Source of the DNA: an uncultured Bacteroidota bacterium | GTDB taxonomy: Bacteria > Bacteroidota > Bacteroidia > Flavobacteriales > Flavobacteriaceae | NCBI GenBank assembly: GCA_902622595.1 | Contig: CACNQM010000005.1 | Span: 1 to 64,000 of the forward strand | Direction: 5' to 3' | Length of the DNA stretch: 64,000 bases | Shown here: in pieces, positions 53,952 to 62,503 of the stretch | Layout: each line of letters starts with the position of its first letter | How positions within the stretch are numbered: position 1 is the first letter of the stretch | The notes under the pieces: model-generated | The model's input: only the letters and a program-made list of their open reading frames with translations | Databases searched by the model: none | Told to the model about the DNA's origin: nothing | Made by a program: the position numbers and the translations under genes

Positions 53952-55010
53952 TTGAAAAATAACTTCATTTTTGGAAAAAAAAATCAACAAATATTTAAGC
54001 TTGCAAAAGAAAAAAAATTTGCTCTTCCTGCTGTAAATGTATCTGGAACAAATACAATAAACTCTGTATTAGAAACTGCATCTGAAATCAATAGCCCAGT
54101 TATAATTCAGTTTTCTAATGGTGGATCACAATTTATTGCAGGAAAGGGGATGCCTAATAAAGGTTTTAATTCATCAATTTCAGGGTCAATAGCAGGAGCA
54201 TACCATATTCATAAGACTATTAATGAGTATAATGCTAAGGTAATAATTCATACAGATCATTGTTCAAAAAAACTGCTTCCATGGATAGACGGTCTTATAG
54301 ATTATGGAAAAGATTACTACAGAAAGAATAAATATCCATTGTTTTCATCACATATGATTGATCTTTCAGAGGAACCTATTGAAGAAAATATTTCTATTTG
54401 TAAGGAATATCTAAAAAAATTAACTGATCTAGAAATGACATTAGAAATTGAACTTGGAGTTACAGGAGGTGAAGAAGATGGTGTTGACAATACTGATATT
54501 GATTCATCAAAGTTATACACTCAGCCAGAAGAAGTTGCATATGCATATTCTGAGCTTATTTCTGTAAGTGACAGATTTATGATTGCAGCAGCATTTGGTA
54601 ATGTCCACGGAGTATATAAGCCAGGAAATGTCAAGCTTACACCTAAAATTTTAAAAAATTCTCAAGAATATGTATCTGATAAATTCAATATCCCAAAGAA
54701 TTCATTGGATTTTGTCTTTCATGGAGGATCAGGGTCATCAGTTGAGGAAATAAGAGAAGCAATTGACTATGGTGTTGTTAAGATGAATATTGATACAGAT
54801 CTTCAATTTGCATTCACTGAGGGAATAAGAGATTATGTTTTAGATAAAAAAGATTTTTTAATGTCTCAAATCGGAAACCCTGATGGTAATGATATTCCAA
54901 ATAAAAAATTTTACGATCCAAGAGTATGGCTTAGGGAAGGTGAAGAAACTTTTAAAGCTAGATTAATAAAAGCTTTTGAGGACTTAAATAATATCAATAC
55001 ATTAGATTAA
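53952..55010 (+). CDS. fbaA: Class II fructose-bisphosphate aldolase
   Basis: 352 residues, TTG start. FALPAVNVSGTNTINSVLE is the substrate-pocket start, IIHTDHCSKK carries the catalytic Asp and first zinc His, ELGVTGGEEDGVDN is the class IIA loop, and FHGGSGSSVEEI the phosphate site. It interconverts fructose bisphosphate and triose phosphates in glycolysis/gluconeogenesis. A TTGACA-like run lies upstream. accD follows after 12 bases. Confidence 0.96.
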   Translation: MKNNFIFGKKNQQIFKLAKEKKFALPAVNVSGTNTINSVLETASEINSPVIIQFSNGGSQFIAGKGMPNKGFNSSISGSIAGAYHIHKTINEYNAKVIIHTDHCSKKLLPWIDGLIDYGKDYYRKNKYPLFSSHMIDLSEEPIEENISICKEYLKKLTDLEMTLEIELGVTGGEEDGVDNTDIDSSKLYTQPEEVAYAYSELISVSDRFMIAAAFGNVHGVYKPGNVKLTPKILKNSQEYVSDKFNIPKNSLDFVFHGGSGSSVEEIREAIDYGVVKMNIDTDLQFAFTEGIRDYVLDKKDFLMSQIGNPDGNDIPNKKFYDPRVWLREGEETFKARLIKAFEDLNNINTLD

Positions 55011-55022
55011 ATTCATATTATT

Positions 55023-55883
55023 ATGAGTTGGTTCAAAAGAACAAATAAAAATATAAATACAAAGACCGAGGAAAAAAAAGATATTCCTGCAGGACTCTGG
55101 TATAAGACTCCAACTGGTAAAGTTATTGAAACCAAGGAACTAGCTGAAAATATGTATGTAAGTCCAGAGGATGATTACCACGTACACATTGGAAGTAAAG
55201 AATATTTTGAAATCCTTTTTGATGGAAAATTTAAAGAGATTGGTATTCATGTTGCACCAGTTGATTTTCTAAAATTTCAAGATCAAAAGAAATATTCTGA
55301 TAGACTTAAAGATGCACAGAGCAAAACAAAATTAAAAGATGCAATTAGAGTTGGTTACGGAAAATCTCATGGTAAAGAGGTTGTTATAGCATGTATGGAC
55401 TTCAAGTTCATTGGTGGTTCTATGGGATCTGTAGTTGGCGAGAAAATTTCAATGTCAATTGATTATGCAATTAAAAAGAAATGTCCTCTTATTGTTATAT
55501 CTAAGTCAGGAGGTGCTAGAATGATGGAATCTGCAACTTCATTAATGCAGATGGCAAAAACATCGGCGAAATTAAATGACTTGTCTGAAGCAGGTCTTCC
55601 ATACATCTCATTATGCACTGACCCTACCACTGGAGGGACTACAGCATCTTTTGCGATGCTCGGAGACATCAACATTGCAGAACCCAAGGCTTTAATTGCA
55701 TTCGCAGGGCCAAGAGTTGTTAAAGATACTACAGGTGAGGATCTTCCTGAAGGGTTCCAAAAGAGTGAATTTCTTCTTGAAAAAGGATTTCTTGATTTTA
55801 TTACTCACAGAAAAGATCTAAAGAAAAAAGTTAACCTTTACATTGATTTAATAAAGAACGACTCTCTTCGTAAATATGATTAA
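55023..55883 (+). CDS. accD: Acetyl-CoA carboxylase carboxyltransferase beta subunit
   Basis: 286 residues. The crotonase-like carboxyltransferase core is clear ([63 protein letters not shown]). The N-terminal region that in E. coli holds a four-Cys zinc ribbon reads [17 protein letters not shown] and [10 protein letters not shown], with no cysteine in the first 70 residues. It transfers the carboxyl group to acetyl-CoA in fatty acid synthesis, working with AccA (not in this window). Confidence 0.96.
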   Translation: MSWFKRTNKNINTKTEEKKDIPAGLWYKTPTGKVIETKELAENMYVSPEDDYHVHIGSKEYFEILFDGKFKEIGIHVAPVDFLKFQDQKKYSDRLKDAQSKTKLKDAIRVGYGKSHGKEVVIACMDFKFIGGSMGSVVGEKISMSIDYAIKKKCPLIVISKSGGARMMESATSLMQMAKTSAKLNDLSEAGLPYISLCTDPTTGGTTASFAMLGDINIAEPKALIAFAGPRVVKDTTGEDLPEGFQKSEFLLEKGFLDFITHRKDLKKKVNLYIDLIKNDSLRKYD

Positions 55884-55911
55884 ATAATTTATTTTTCTAA
55901 ATATATTCTAG

Positions 55912-55919
55912 TATATTTG
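55912..55919 (+). promoter_or_regulatory. Promoter -7 box of rpsO
   Basis: TATATTTG, exact to TAnnTTTG, with TTTA 20 bases upstream. The ATG at 55936 leaves a leader of about ten bases. Confidence 0.75.
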
Positions 55920-55935
55920 CGGCACAAAAAAATAA

Positions 55936-56199
55936 ATGACTGTACTTAAGAAAGAAGAAATTTTCAAAGAGTTTGGTAAAAACAAAGGAGATAGTGGTTC
56001 ATCTGAAAGTCAGATCGCACTTTTTACTAAAAGAATTGATAGTTTATCAAATCACTTAAAGTCAAATGCTAAAGATTTTAATACTGAGAAATCTCTTGTT
56101 AAAATGGTTGGTAAAAGAAGAAATCTGCTTGAGTACCTCAAGAAGACTAATATTGAAAGATATCGTGACATTATAAAAAAATTAGGTATTAGAAAATAG
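55936..56199 (+). CDS. rpsO: 30S ribosomal protein S15
   Basis: 87 residues, normal length for S15. Helical protein with GDSGSSESQIALFTKRIDSL, LVKMVGKRRNLLEYLKK and ERYRDIIKKLGIRK, all typical rRNA-contacting stretches. It nucleates the platform of the small subunit by binding 16S rRNA. It is followed by pnp, the same order as in E. coli and many other bacteria. Confidence 0.98.
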   Translation: MTVLKKEEIFKEFGKNKGDSGSSESQIALFTKRIDSLSNHLKSNAKDFNTEKSLVKMVGKRRNLLEYLKKTNIERYRDIIKKLGIRK

Positions 56200-56200
56200 C

Positions 56201-56255
56201 ATTTTAGTTTGGTTGTCTTAATAACACACAACAAATAAATAACCAAAACTAAAAT
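56201..56255 (+). promoter_or_regulatory. Long hairpin in the rpsO-pnp intergenic region
   Basis: ATTTTAGTTTGGTT (56201-56214) can pair with AACCAAAACTAAAAT (56241-56255) with one bulged A, enclosing 26 bases. The arm ends two bases before the pnp ATG, so it covers the whole leader. In E. coli the pnp leader hairpin is cut by RNase III and mediates PNPase autocontrol; an analogous role is an inference. Confidence 0.6.
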
Positions 56256-56256
56256 T

Positions 56257-58365
56257 ATGAGTCCAAAACCTTTATCTCAAACAATAAAATTATCAGATGG
56301 TAGAGAAATTTCTATCGAAACCGGTAAACTTGCTAAACAAGCTCATGGATCAGTAGTAATAAAAATGGGAAACTGTATGCTTCTTTCTACTGTTGTTTCA
56401 AATTATGGAGCTTCATCCCTAGACTTTTTACCTTTAACAGTTGATTATAGAGAGAAATTTGCTTCAGCAGGAAGATTTCCTGGTGGATTTTTTAAAAGAG
56501 AGGCAAGACCAAGTAATGAAGAGATTTTAACAATGAGAATAGTTGATAGAGTGTTACGTCCTCTTTTCCCAAAAGATTATCATTCTGAGACTCAAGTAAT
56601 GATTCAACTTATGTCCCATGACGAAGACGTTATGCCTGACGCTCTTGTTGGTTTAGCAGCGTCTGCAGCAATTTCATTATCAGATATTCCGTTTGATGGA
56701 CCGATTTCCGAAGTTAGAGTTGCTAGGATTGATAATAACTTTATTATAAATCCATCAAAGAGTCAATTAGAAGAATCTGATATTGATATCATGGTAGGAG
56801 CTAGTGAGGATTCAGTTGTTATGGTTGAAGGTGAATTTAACGAGATTTCTGAAGAAGAAATGACCGATGCAATTAAATTTGCTCATGAAGAAATTAAAAG
56901 ACAAATTGAGGCTCAAAAGAAGCTAGTTAAACAAGCTGGAATTAGTTCTGAGAAAAGAGAATATGATGGTGCAGAAGAAGATCAAGAATTAGAATTTGAA
57001 ATTTCAGAAAAAGTATATCAAAAATCATATGACATAGCAAAAAAAGGTTTATCAAAAAATGAAAGGGGTGAACTATTTGGCTCACTTAAAGATGAACTAA
57101 TTGACTCTTATGATGAAGAAATATTGGAAGAAAAAAAAGATTTAATAATTAAATATTTTAATAAGGCACAAAAGAAAGCTGTTAGAGATCTAGTTTTAAA
57201 TGAAGGCATTAGGCTTGATGGAAGGAAAACAGAGTGCATCAGAGATATATGGACTGAGGTTGGATATCTTCCCTCTACACACGGATCTGCGGTGTTTACT
57301 CGAGGAGAAACCCAATCACTAGCATCTGTAACATTGGGAACAAGCAGAGAAGTTAATGTCATTGATATGCCAACAGACCAATCAGAAGAAACATTTTATT
57401 TACATTATAATTTCCCACCTTTTTCAACTGGAGAAGCTAGACCTCTAAGAGGAACCTCAAGGAGAGAAGTAGGTCATGGAAATCTTGCTCAAAGAGCACT
57501 AAAAAAAGTGATGCCAATTGATTGTCCCTATACTGTAAGAATAGTTTCTGAAATATTAGAGTCAAATGGTTCATCATCAATGGCATCTGTATGTGCAGGT
57601 TCTCTTGCATTAATGGATGCTGGTATTAAAATTAAAAGTAATGTTTCTGGTATTGCTATGGGTCTTATTTCGGAGGGAGATAAACATGCTGTTTTATCTG
57701 ATATCTTGGGAGATGAAGATCATCTTGGAGATATGGACTTCAAAGTTACTGGAACTAAAGAAGGAATTACTGCATGTCAAATGGACATTAAGATAAAAGG
57801 CCTTAAATATGATATTTTAATTGAGGCTTTAAATCAGGCAAAAAAAGGGAGACTTGAAATTCTCGAAAAACTTGATGATTCGATTAACAAACCAAATGAA
57901 ACTGTAAAGGATCATGCTCCTAAAATGGTTACTATGGAAATCGCAAAAGACTTTATTGGACTAGTTATTGGGCCTGGAGGTAAAAATATTCAGGAACTTC
58001 AAAAGGAGTCAGACACAACAATAGTAATAAACGAAAAGGATGAAGTTGGTGTGATTGAAATACTTGGTGTTGATCAAGAAAAGATTGACAATGCAATAGG
58101 AAAAATCAGGAATTTAATATTTGAGCCTGTAATTGATGAAGTTTATAAAGTAAATGTAGTTAAGATTCTTGACTTTGGTGCAGTAGTTGAATTTGTTCCA
58201 GGTAAAGAAGCTTTACTTCATGTATCTGAAATAGCATGGGAAAGAGTAGATAAAGTAACTGATTATATAAATCTGGGTGATCAGATTGAGGTTAAATATC
58301 TAGGAATTGATAAAAGAACAAGGAAACAAAAAATTTCAAGAAAAGTTTTACTAGAGAAAAAATAA
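56257..58365 (+). CDS. pnp: Polyribonucleotide nucleotidyltransferase (PNPase)
   Basis: 702 residues. Two RNase PH domains ([40 protein letters not shown]), the helical linker, a KH domain ([16 protein letters not shown]) and an S1 domain ([20 protein letters not shown]) are all present. It degrades RNA 3' to 5' with phosphate. The leader is almost entirely a hairpin. Confidence 0.98.
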   Translation: MSPKPLSQTIKLSDGREISIETGKLAKQAHGSVVIKMGNCMLLSTVVSNYGASSLDFLPLTVDYREKFASAGRFPGGFFKREARPSNEEILTMRIVDRVLRPLFPKDYHSETQVMIQLMSHDEDVMPDALVGLAASAAISLSDIPFDGPISEVRVARIDNNFIINPSKSQLEESDIDIMVGASEDSVVMVEGEFNEISEEEMTDAIKFAHEEIKRQIEAQKKLVKQAGISSEKREYDGAEEDQELEFEISEKVYQKSYDIAKKGLSKNERGELFGSLKDELIDSYDEEILEEKKDLIIKYFNKAQKKAVRDLVLNEGIRLDGRKTECIRDIWTEVGYLPSTHGSAVFTRGETQSLASVTLGTSREVNVIDMPTDQSEETFYLHYNFPPFSTGEARPLRGTSRREVGHGNLAQRALKKVMPIDCPYTVRIVSEILESNGSSSMASVCAGSLALMDAGIKIKSNVSGIAMGLISEGDKHAVLSDILGDEDHLGDMDFKVTGTKEGITACQMDIKIKGLKYDILIEALNQAKKGRLEILEKLDDSINKPNETVKDHAPKMVTMEIAKDFIGLVIGPGGKNIQELQKESDTTIVINEKDEVGVIEILGVDQEKIDNAIGKIRNLIFEPVIDEVYKVNVVKILDFGAVVEFVPGKEALLHVSEIAWERVDKVTDYINLGDQIEVKYLGIDKRTRKQKISRKVLLEKK

Positions 58366-58408
58366 TTTTTTTTCACTTTGGAACAATTTTTGTGGCATTA
58401 ATTAGTCT

Positions 58409-59272
58409 ATGAGACAATTAAAAATTACAAAACAGGTAACAAACAGGGAGACAGCATCTCTAGATAAGTATCTTCAAGAAATTGGTAAAGTTGATTTAAT
58501 TAGTGCAGAAGAAGAGGTTGAATTAGCGCAACGAATAAAAAAAGGTGATCAATTTGCTCTTGAAAAGCTTACCAAAGCTAACTTAAGATTTGTTGTTTCA
58601 GTTGCTAAACAATATCAAAATCAAGGATTAACTCTACCAGACCTTATAAATGAAGGAAATCTTGGATTGATAAAGGCAGCTCAAAGGTTTGATGAGACTA
58701 GAGGTTTTAAGTTTATTTCATATGCTGTTTGGTGGATAAGACAGTCGATTCTTCAAGCTCTGGCTGAACAGTCTAGAATCGTTAGATTACCATTAAATAA
58801 AATTGGCTCAATAAACAAAATCAACAAGACCTATGCTTTTTTAGAGCAAGCACATGAACGAGCTCCATCAGCAGAAGAAATTGCCAAAGAGCTTGATATG
58901 ACTGTAAATGATGTTAAAGAGTCCCTTAAAAATTCTGGTAGACATGTTTCGATGGATGCCCCTTTGGTTGAAGGTGAAGATTCGAATTTATATGATGTAC
59001 TTAATAGTGGTGAATCTCCAAATCCTGATAGACAACTTCTTCATGAGTCTCTGAGAACTGAAATTGAAAGAGCTCTTGACACACTTACTCCACGTGAGGC
59101 TGATGTTGTTAGACTTTATTTTGGTCTTGGTAATCAGCATGCTATGACTTTAGAGGAAATAGGAGAAACATTTGATCTAACTAGAGAGAGAGTTAGACAA
59201 ATTAAGGAAAAAGCAATTAGGAGATTAAAACATACCTCAAGAAGTAAAATTCTTAAAACATATTTAGGATAG
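58409..59272 (+). CDS. rpoD: RNA polymerase primary sigma factor
   Basis: 287 residues, short and without region 1.1, as usual for Bacteroidota. Region 1.2 reads [26 protein letters not shown]. Region 2 has [17 protein letters not shown] and [13 protein letters not shown], region 3 [18 protein letters not shown], and region 4 the [19 protein letters not shown] helix-turn-helix. It should recognise the TTTG/TAnnTTTG promoters seen in this window. It is 43 bases after pnp; its own promoter is not clear. Confidence 0.97.
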   Translation: MRQLKITKQVTNRETASLDKYLQEIGKVDLISAEEEVELAQRIKKGDQFALEKLTKANLRFVVSVAKQYQNQGLTLPDLINEGNLGLIKAAQRFDETRGFKFISYAVWWIRQSILQALAEQSRIVRLPLNKIGSINKINKTYAFLEQAHERAPSAEEIAKELDMTVNDVKESLKNSGRHVSMDAPLVEGEDSNLYDVLNSGESPNPDRQLLHESLRTEIERALDTLTPREADVVRLYFGLGNQHAMTLEEIGETFDLTRERVRQIKEKAIRRLKHTSRSKILKTYLG

Positions 59273-59355
59273 GTATTTAAACTTCAATGTTTATATCTTT
59301 TTTAGCTGGGCTTACCTAAATAATTTTTTAAATTTTATCTTATTAAAAATTTATT

Positions 59356-60000
59356 ATGTCAATTAAAATTGCTCCTTCTATTCTTGCTGCAGACTTTGGC
59401 AATCTTTCGAGGGATTGCGAAATACTTGACAAAAGTGTTGCCGATTGGTTCCATCTTGATGTAATGGATGGAGTATTTGTGCCAAATATTTCATTTGGTA
59501 TGCCAATTGTTAGTTCAATTAGGAAGATGACAGCAAAACCACTTGATGTTCATTTAATGATTACTGAGCCTGAAAAATATATTGATAAATTTATTGAAAT
59601 AGGTTCTGATATACTAACTGTTCACATTGAAGCGACTTCTAAAATGGACAATATTTTAGATAAAATTGCAAGATCCAGAATTAAATCAGGAATTGCGATT
59701 AATCCAAACACTCCAATTAGTAAATTAAAGAATTACATAGAAAAAATTGACTTAGTTTGTCTAATGGGAGTTCATGCAGGCTTTGGAGGACAACAGTTTA
59801 TTTTAAATACATTTGATAGGCTTGTAGAACTAAAAAACCTAATTAAAATTAAAAATTCTTCTGCTTTGATTGAAATTGATGGAGGTGTAGATAATACCAA
59901 CAATAAAAAACTTGAATCTTTAGGAGCAGATATTCTTGTTGCTGGAAGCTATATTTTTAAATCCCCTGATATAAATAAAGCTATAAGCTCGCTTAAATAA
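59356..60000 (+). CDS. rpe: Ribulose-phosphate 3-epimerase
   Basis: 214 residues, TIM barrel. APSILAADFGNLSRD, HLDVMDGVFVPNISFG (metal His/Asp), HLMITEPEKYI, VHAGFGGQQFI and EIDGGVDNTN are the family motifs in order. It interconverts ribulose- and xylulose-5-phosphate in the pentose phosphate pathway. It lies 83 bases after rpoD. Confidence 0.97.
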   Translation: MSIKIAPSILAADFGNLSRDCEILDKSVADWFHLDVMDGVFVPNISFGMPIVSSIRKMTAKPLDVHLMITEPEKYIDKFIEIGSDILTVHIEATSKMDNILDKIARSRIKSGIAINPNTPISKLKNYIEKIDLVCLMGVHAGFGGQQFILNTFDRLVELKNLIKIKNSSALIEIDGGVDNTNNKKLESLGADILVAGSYIFKSPDINKAISSLK

Positions 60001-60031
60001 TTAATTAAAATATTAATTTCCATATATAGTC

Positions 60032-60778
60032 ATGAAATTTCATATACTTTTTAAATTATTTTTTTTACTGACTGTTTTAAAATCCTGTGAATCATCAACA
60101 AGTTATAATGATGATAATCTAAATATTTTTAGAGGTGAATCTAGTAATGATTTATTTTTAGTAGAAAATATTAATTCTTTAAGTGATAGTCCATATAGTT
60201 TTCTTGCTCTTGGTGATAGTTATACTGTTGGAGAGGGAGTAAATGAAGATGATAGATGGCCTAACCAATTTGTTGATCTAGCAAATGAGAATGGTTTTGA
60301 TTTTGATCAACCTGTAATTATTGCTGAAACAGGATGGAAAACTTATGACTTACTAGATTCAATAAATCAGACAAACTTTTCTAATAAATATGATTATATA
60401 TCACTTTTAATTGGAGTTAACAATCAGTTTAATTCAAGGCCTATTCATGAATTTGAAGAAGATTTGAATAAATTGATGAATGAAATGAAAAGAATCAAGA
60501 AAGATGATGGAAGTATCATTATTATTTCTATTCCCGACTGGGGCTATACCCCTTTCGCTGAATCTGTTGAAATGAGTGATATATCAGAAAAAATTGATTT
60601 ATTTAATAGTAGTTTAATGAAATTTGCAGCCACAAATGATTTGAAGTATGTTGATGTTACTGAAATCTCAAGAAGAGCAATTAATGAACCTAATCTAATT
60701 ACAGACGATAATCTTCATCCTAGTGAGTCAATGTATTTAGAATGGGCTAATAAAATTTATAATATTTGGATAGACTAA
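60032..60778 (+). CDS. SGNH/GDSL-type hydrolase lipoprotein
   Basis: 248 residues with lipobox (TVLKSCESS). Block I LALGDSYTVGEGV holds the nucleophilic Ser, LIGVNNQF the block III Asn, and the C-terminal TDDNLHPSESMYLEWA the Asp/His pair. It is an esterase or lipase of the SGNH fold on the periplasmic side; acetyl esters of glycans are possible substrates, but nothing proves this. The kynureninase gene starts 13 bases before its stop. Confidence 0.9.
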   Translation: MKFHILFKLFFLLTVLKSCESSTSYNDDNLNIFRGESSNDLFLVENINSLSDSPYSFLALGDSYTVGEGVNEDDRWPNQFVDLANENGFDFDQPVIIAETGWKTYDLLDSINQTNFSNKYDYISLLIGVNNQFNSRPIHEFEEDLNKLMNEMKRIKKDDGSIIIISIPDWGYTPFAESVEMSDISEKIDLFNSSLMKFAATNDLKYVDVTEISRRAINEPNLITDDNLHPSESMYLEWANKIYNIWID

Positions 60779-62034
60779 AGAAAATAGCAAAAAATTTAGA
60801 TTCTAAAGATAATCTATCAAAGTTCAGAGAAAAATTTAATTTACCCAAGGATAAAATATACCTTGATGGTAATTCACTTGGAGTCTTAGCTAAAGACATA
60901 ATAGATGAAATTAACCATACTATTAAAGAAGAATGGGGGAACAATTTAATTTCAAGCTGGAATAAAAGCTGGATTAAACTTCCTAGGATGATCTCTCAAA
61001 AGATAGCCTCTATAATTAAATCTGGCGAGGATGAAGTATATGTTGGAAGTTCTACCTCAATTAATCTTTTTAAGCTCATTAAGAGCATCCTTCAGTCAAA
61101 TAAAAGCATAAAGAATATAACAACTGATAACCTAAATTTTCCCTCAGATAAATATATATGTGAACTAGTTGCTAAAGATTTTAATATAGACTTTAATTTT
61201 TTGGAATACGGGAGTGATTTAATTGCTGATATTGAAAAATTAAAAGAATTTATTATAAAAAAAAGAGGAATTATAGTTTTATCACATGTAGCTTATAAAA
61301 GTTCATATAGATATCCAATAAAAGAAATTAGTAAATTCTGTAGGGATAATAATACCGTTGTCATATGGGATTTAAGTCATTCCATCGGGGCAGTCAATAT
61401 TGATATGGGATTAAATCAAGTTGATTACGCTGTAGGGTGTACCTACAAATATTTAAATGGAGGACCTGGCTCTCCTGCATTCATTTATGTTAGAGAACAA
61501 AAACTTAGGAAATTAAAATCACCCATAAGAGGATGGTTTAGTCACAATAGACCATTTGAATATTCTGATGAATATAATGAATCCAATTCCATTGAAAAAT
61601 TTTCAAATGGAACACCTCATATACTCTCTTTATCAACACTAAAAACATCATTAGATATAACAATTGAAGCAACAACAAAGGAGCTAAATATTAAATCTGC
61701 TAAATTGTTTGATTATTTTGGATCTATATATATAAATGAATTAAAAAAATTAAATTTTGAGTTACTAACACCAATGGATAAGAGTAAAAGAGGCTCACAT
61801 ATTGCAATCAGTCACAAAGAAGCATGGAGAATTTCAAAATGTTTGATAAATCCTATTGATAACGATAAATTGAGTATAATTATAGATTTTAGACCTAAAA
61901 ATATAATACGAATAGCGTTAACTCCTCTTTACACCTCCTTTGAGGATATTTATTCAATGAGCAGAAGATTGATTAATATAGTTAATGAAGAAGAATATAA
62001 ACATAAAGATTATTCGATGAAAGGAGTAACATAA
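60766..62034 (+). CDS. kynU: Kynureninase
   Basis: 422 residues, TTG start overlapping the SGNH gene. PLP-enzyme motifs: YLDGNSLGVLAK, VIWDLSHSIGAVNI, and the Schiff-base lysine in VGCTYKYLNGGPGSPAF; GWFSHNRPFEY and FSNGTPHILSL follow. It splits kynurenine to anthranilate (or 3-hydroxykynurenine to 3-hydroxyanthranilate), a step of tryptophan breakdown or NAD synthesis from tryptophan. The other kyn genes are not in the window. Confidence 0.94.
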   Translation: MDRLKKIAKNLDSKDNLSKFREKFNLPKDKIYLDGNSLGVLAKDIIDEINHTIKEEWGNNLISSWNKSWIKLPRMISQKIASIIKSGEDEVYVGSSTSINLFKLIKSILQSNKSIKNITTDNLNFPSDKYICELVAKDFNIDFNFLEYGSDLIADIEKLKEFIIKKRGIIVLSHVAYKSSYRYPIKEISKFCRDNNTVVIWDLSHSIGAVNIDMGLNQVDYAVGCTYKYLNGGPGSPAFIYVREQKLRKLKSPIRGWFSHNRPFEYSDEYNESNSIEKFSNGTPHILSLSTLKTSLDITIEATTKELNIKSAKLFDYFGSIYINELKKLNFELLTPMDKSKRGSHIAISHKEAWRISKCLINPIDNDKLSIIIDFRPKNIIRIALTPLYTSFEDIYSMSRRLINIVNEEEYKHKDYSMKGVT

Positions 62035-62047
62035 AATCTTATTTATT

Positions 62048-62500
62048 TTAACTCATTAATTTCCTTTTTACAATTTCTGCAATTACTCTACCCTCAGCTT
62101 GCCCTGATACCTTTTCAGTTACACCAGAGATTACCTTACCCATATCTTTCATTGAATCTGCACCAATATCTATTATAACTTTATCAATAATTTCTGATAA
62201 ATCTGACTCGCTCAATTGAGCAGGAAGAAATTCAGATATTATATCAGCTTGAGAAATTTCAACATTAGCTAGCTCATCTCTTTTTTGTTCTAAATATATT
62301 TTTGCACTATCATTCCTTTGTTTTACCATTTTTTGCAAAATTTTTAATATAACTGGTTCGTCAATATCATCTTTTGATCCAGATTTAGTTTTTTCAATTA
62401 ATATGGCTGATTTTATTGCCCTAAGAGAATCTAATCTAAGATTATCTTTTTTTTTCATTGAGTCCTTTATTGACTCATTAATTTTTTCTTCTATTTTCAT
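62048..62500 (-). CDS. GatB/YqeY domain protein
   Basis: 150 residues, all helical. The family core is present: DSLRAIKSAIL, ILQKMVKQRNDSAKIY, ISEFLPAQLSESDL and KDMGKVISGV. The domain is the tRNA-binding tail found in GatB, here free-standing. It follows ftsZ by three bases, a conserved flavobacterial arrangement. Function unproven. Confidence 0.92.
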   Translation of the reverse strand: MKIEEKINESIKDSMKKKDNLRLDSLRAIKSAILIEKTKSGSKDDIDEPVILKILQKMVKQRNDSAKIYLEQKRDELANVEISQADIISEFLPAQLSESDLSEIIDKVIIDIGADSMKDMGKVISGVTEKVSGQAEGRVIAEIVKRKLMS

Positions 62501-62503
62501 AAT

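Noticed and set aside
58377-58400. TTTG and TGGCA sequences upstream of rpoD read as a sigma-54 promoter
   Set aside because: The TGGCA is not followed by TTGC at the required distance, and no good TAnnTTTG is present either.
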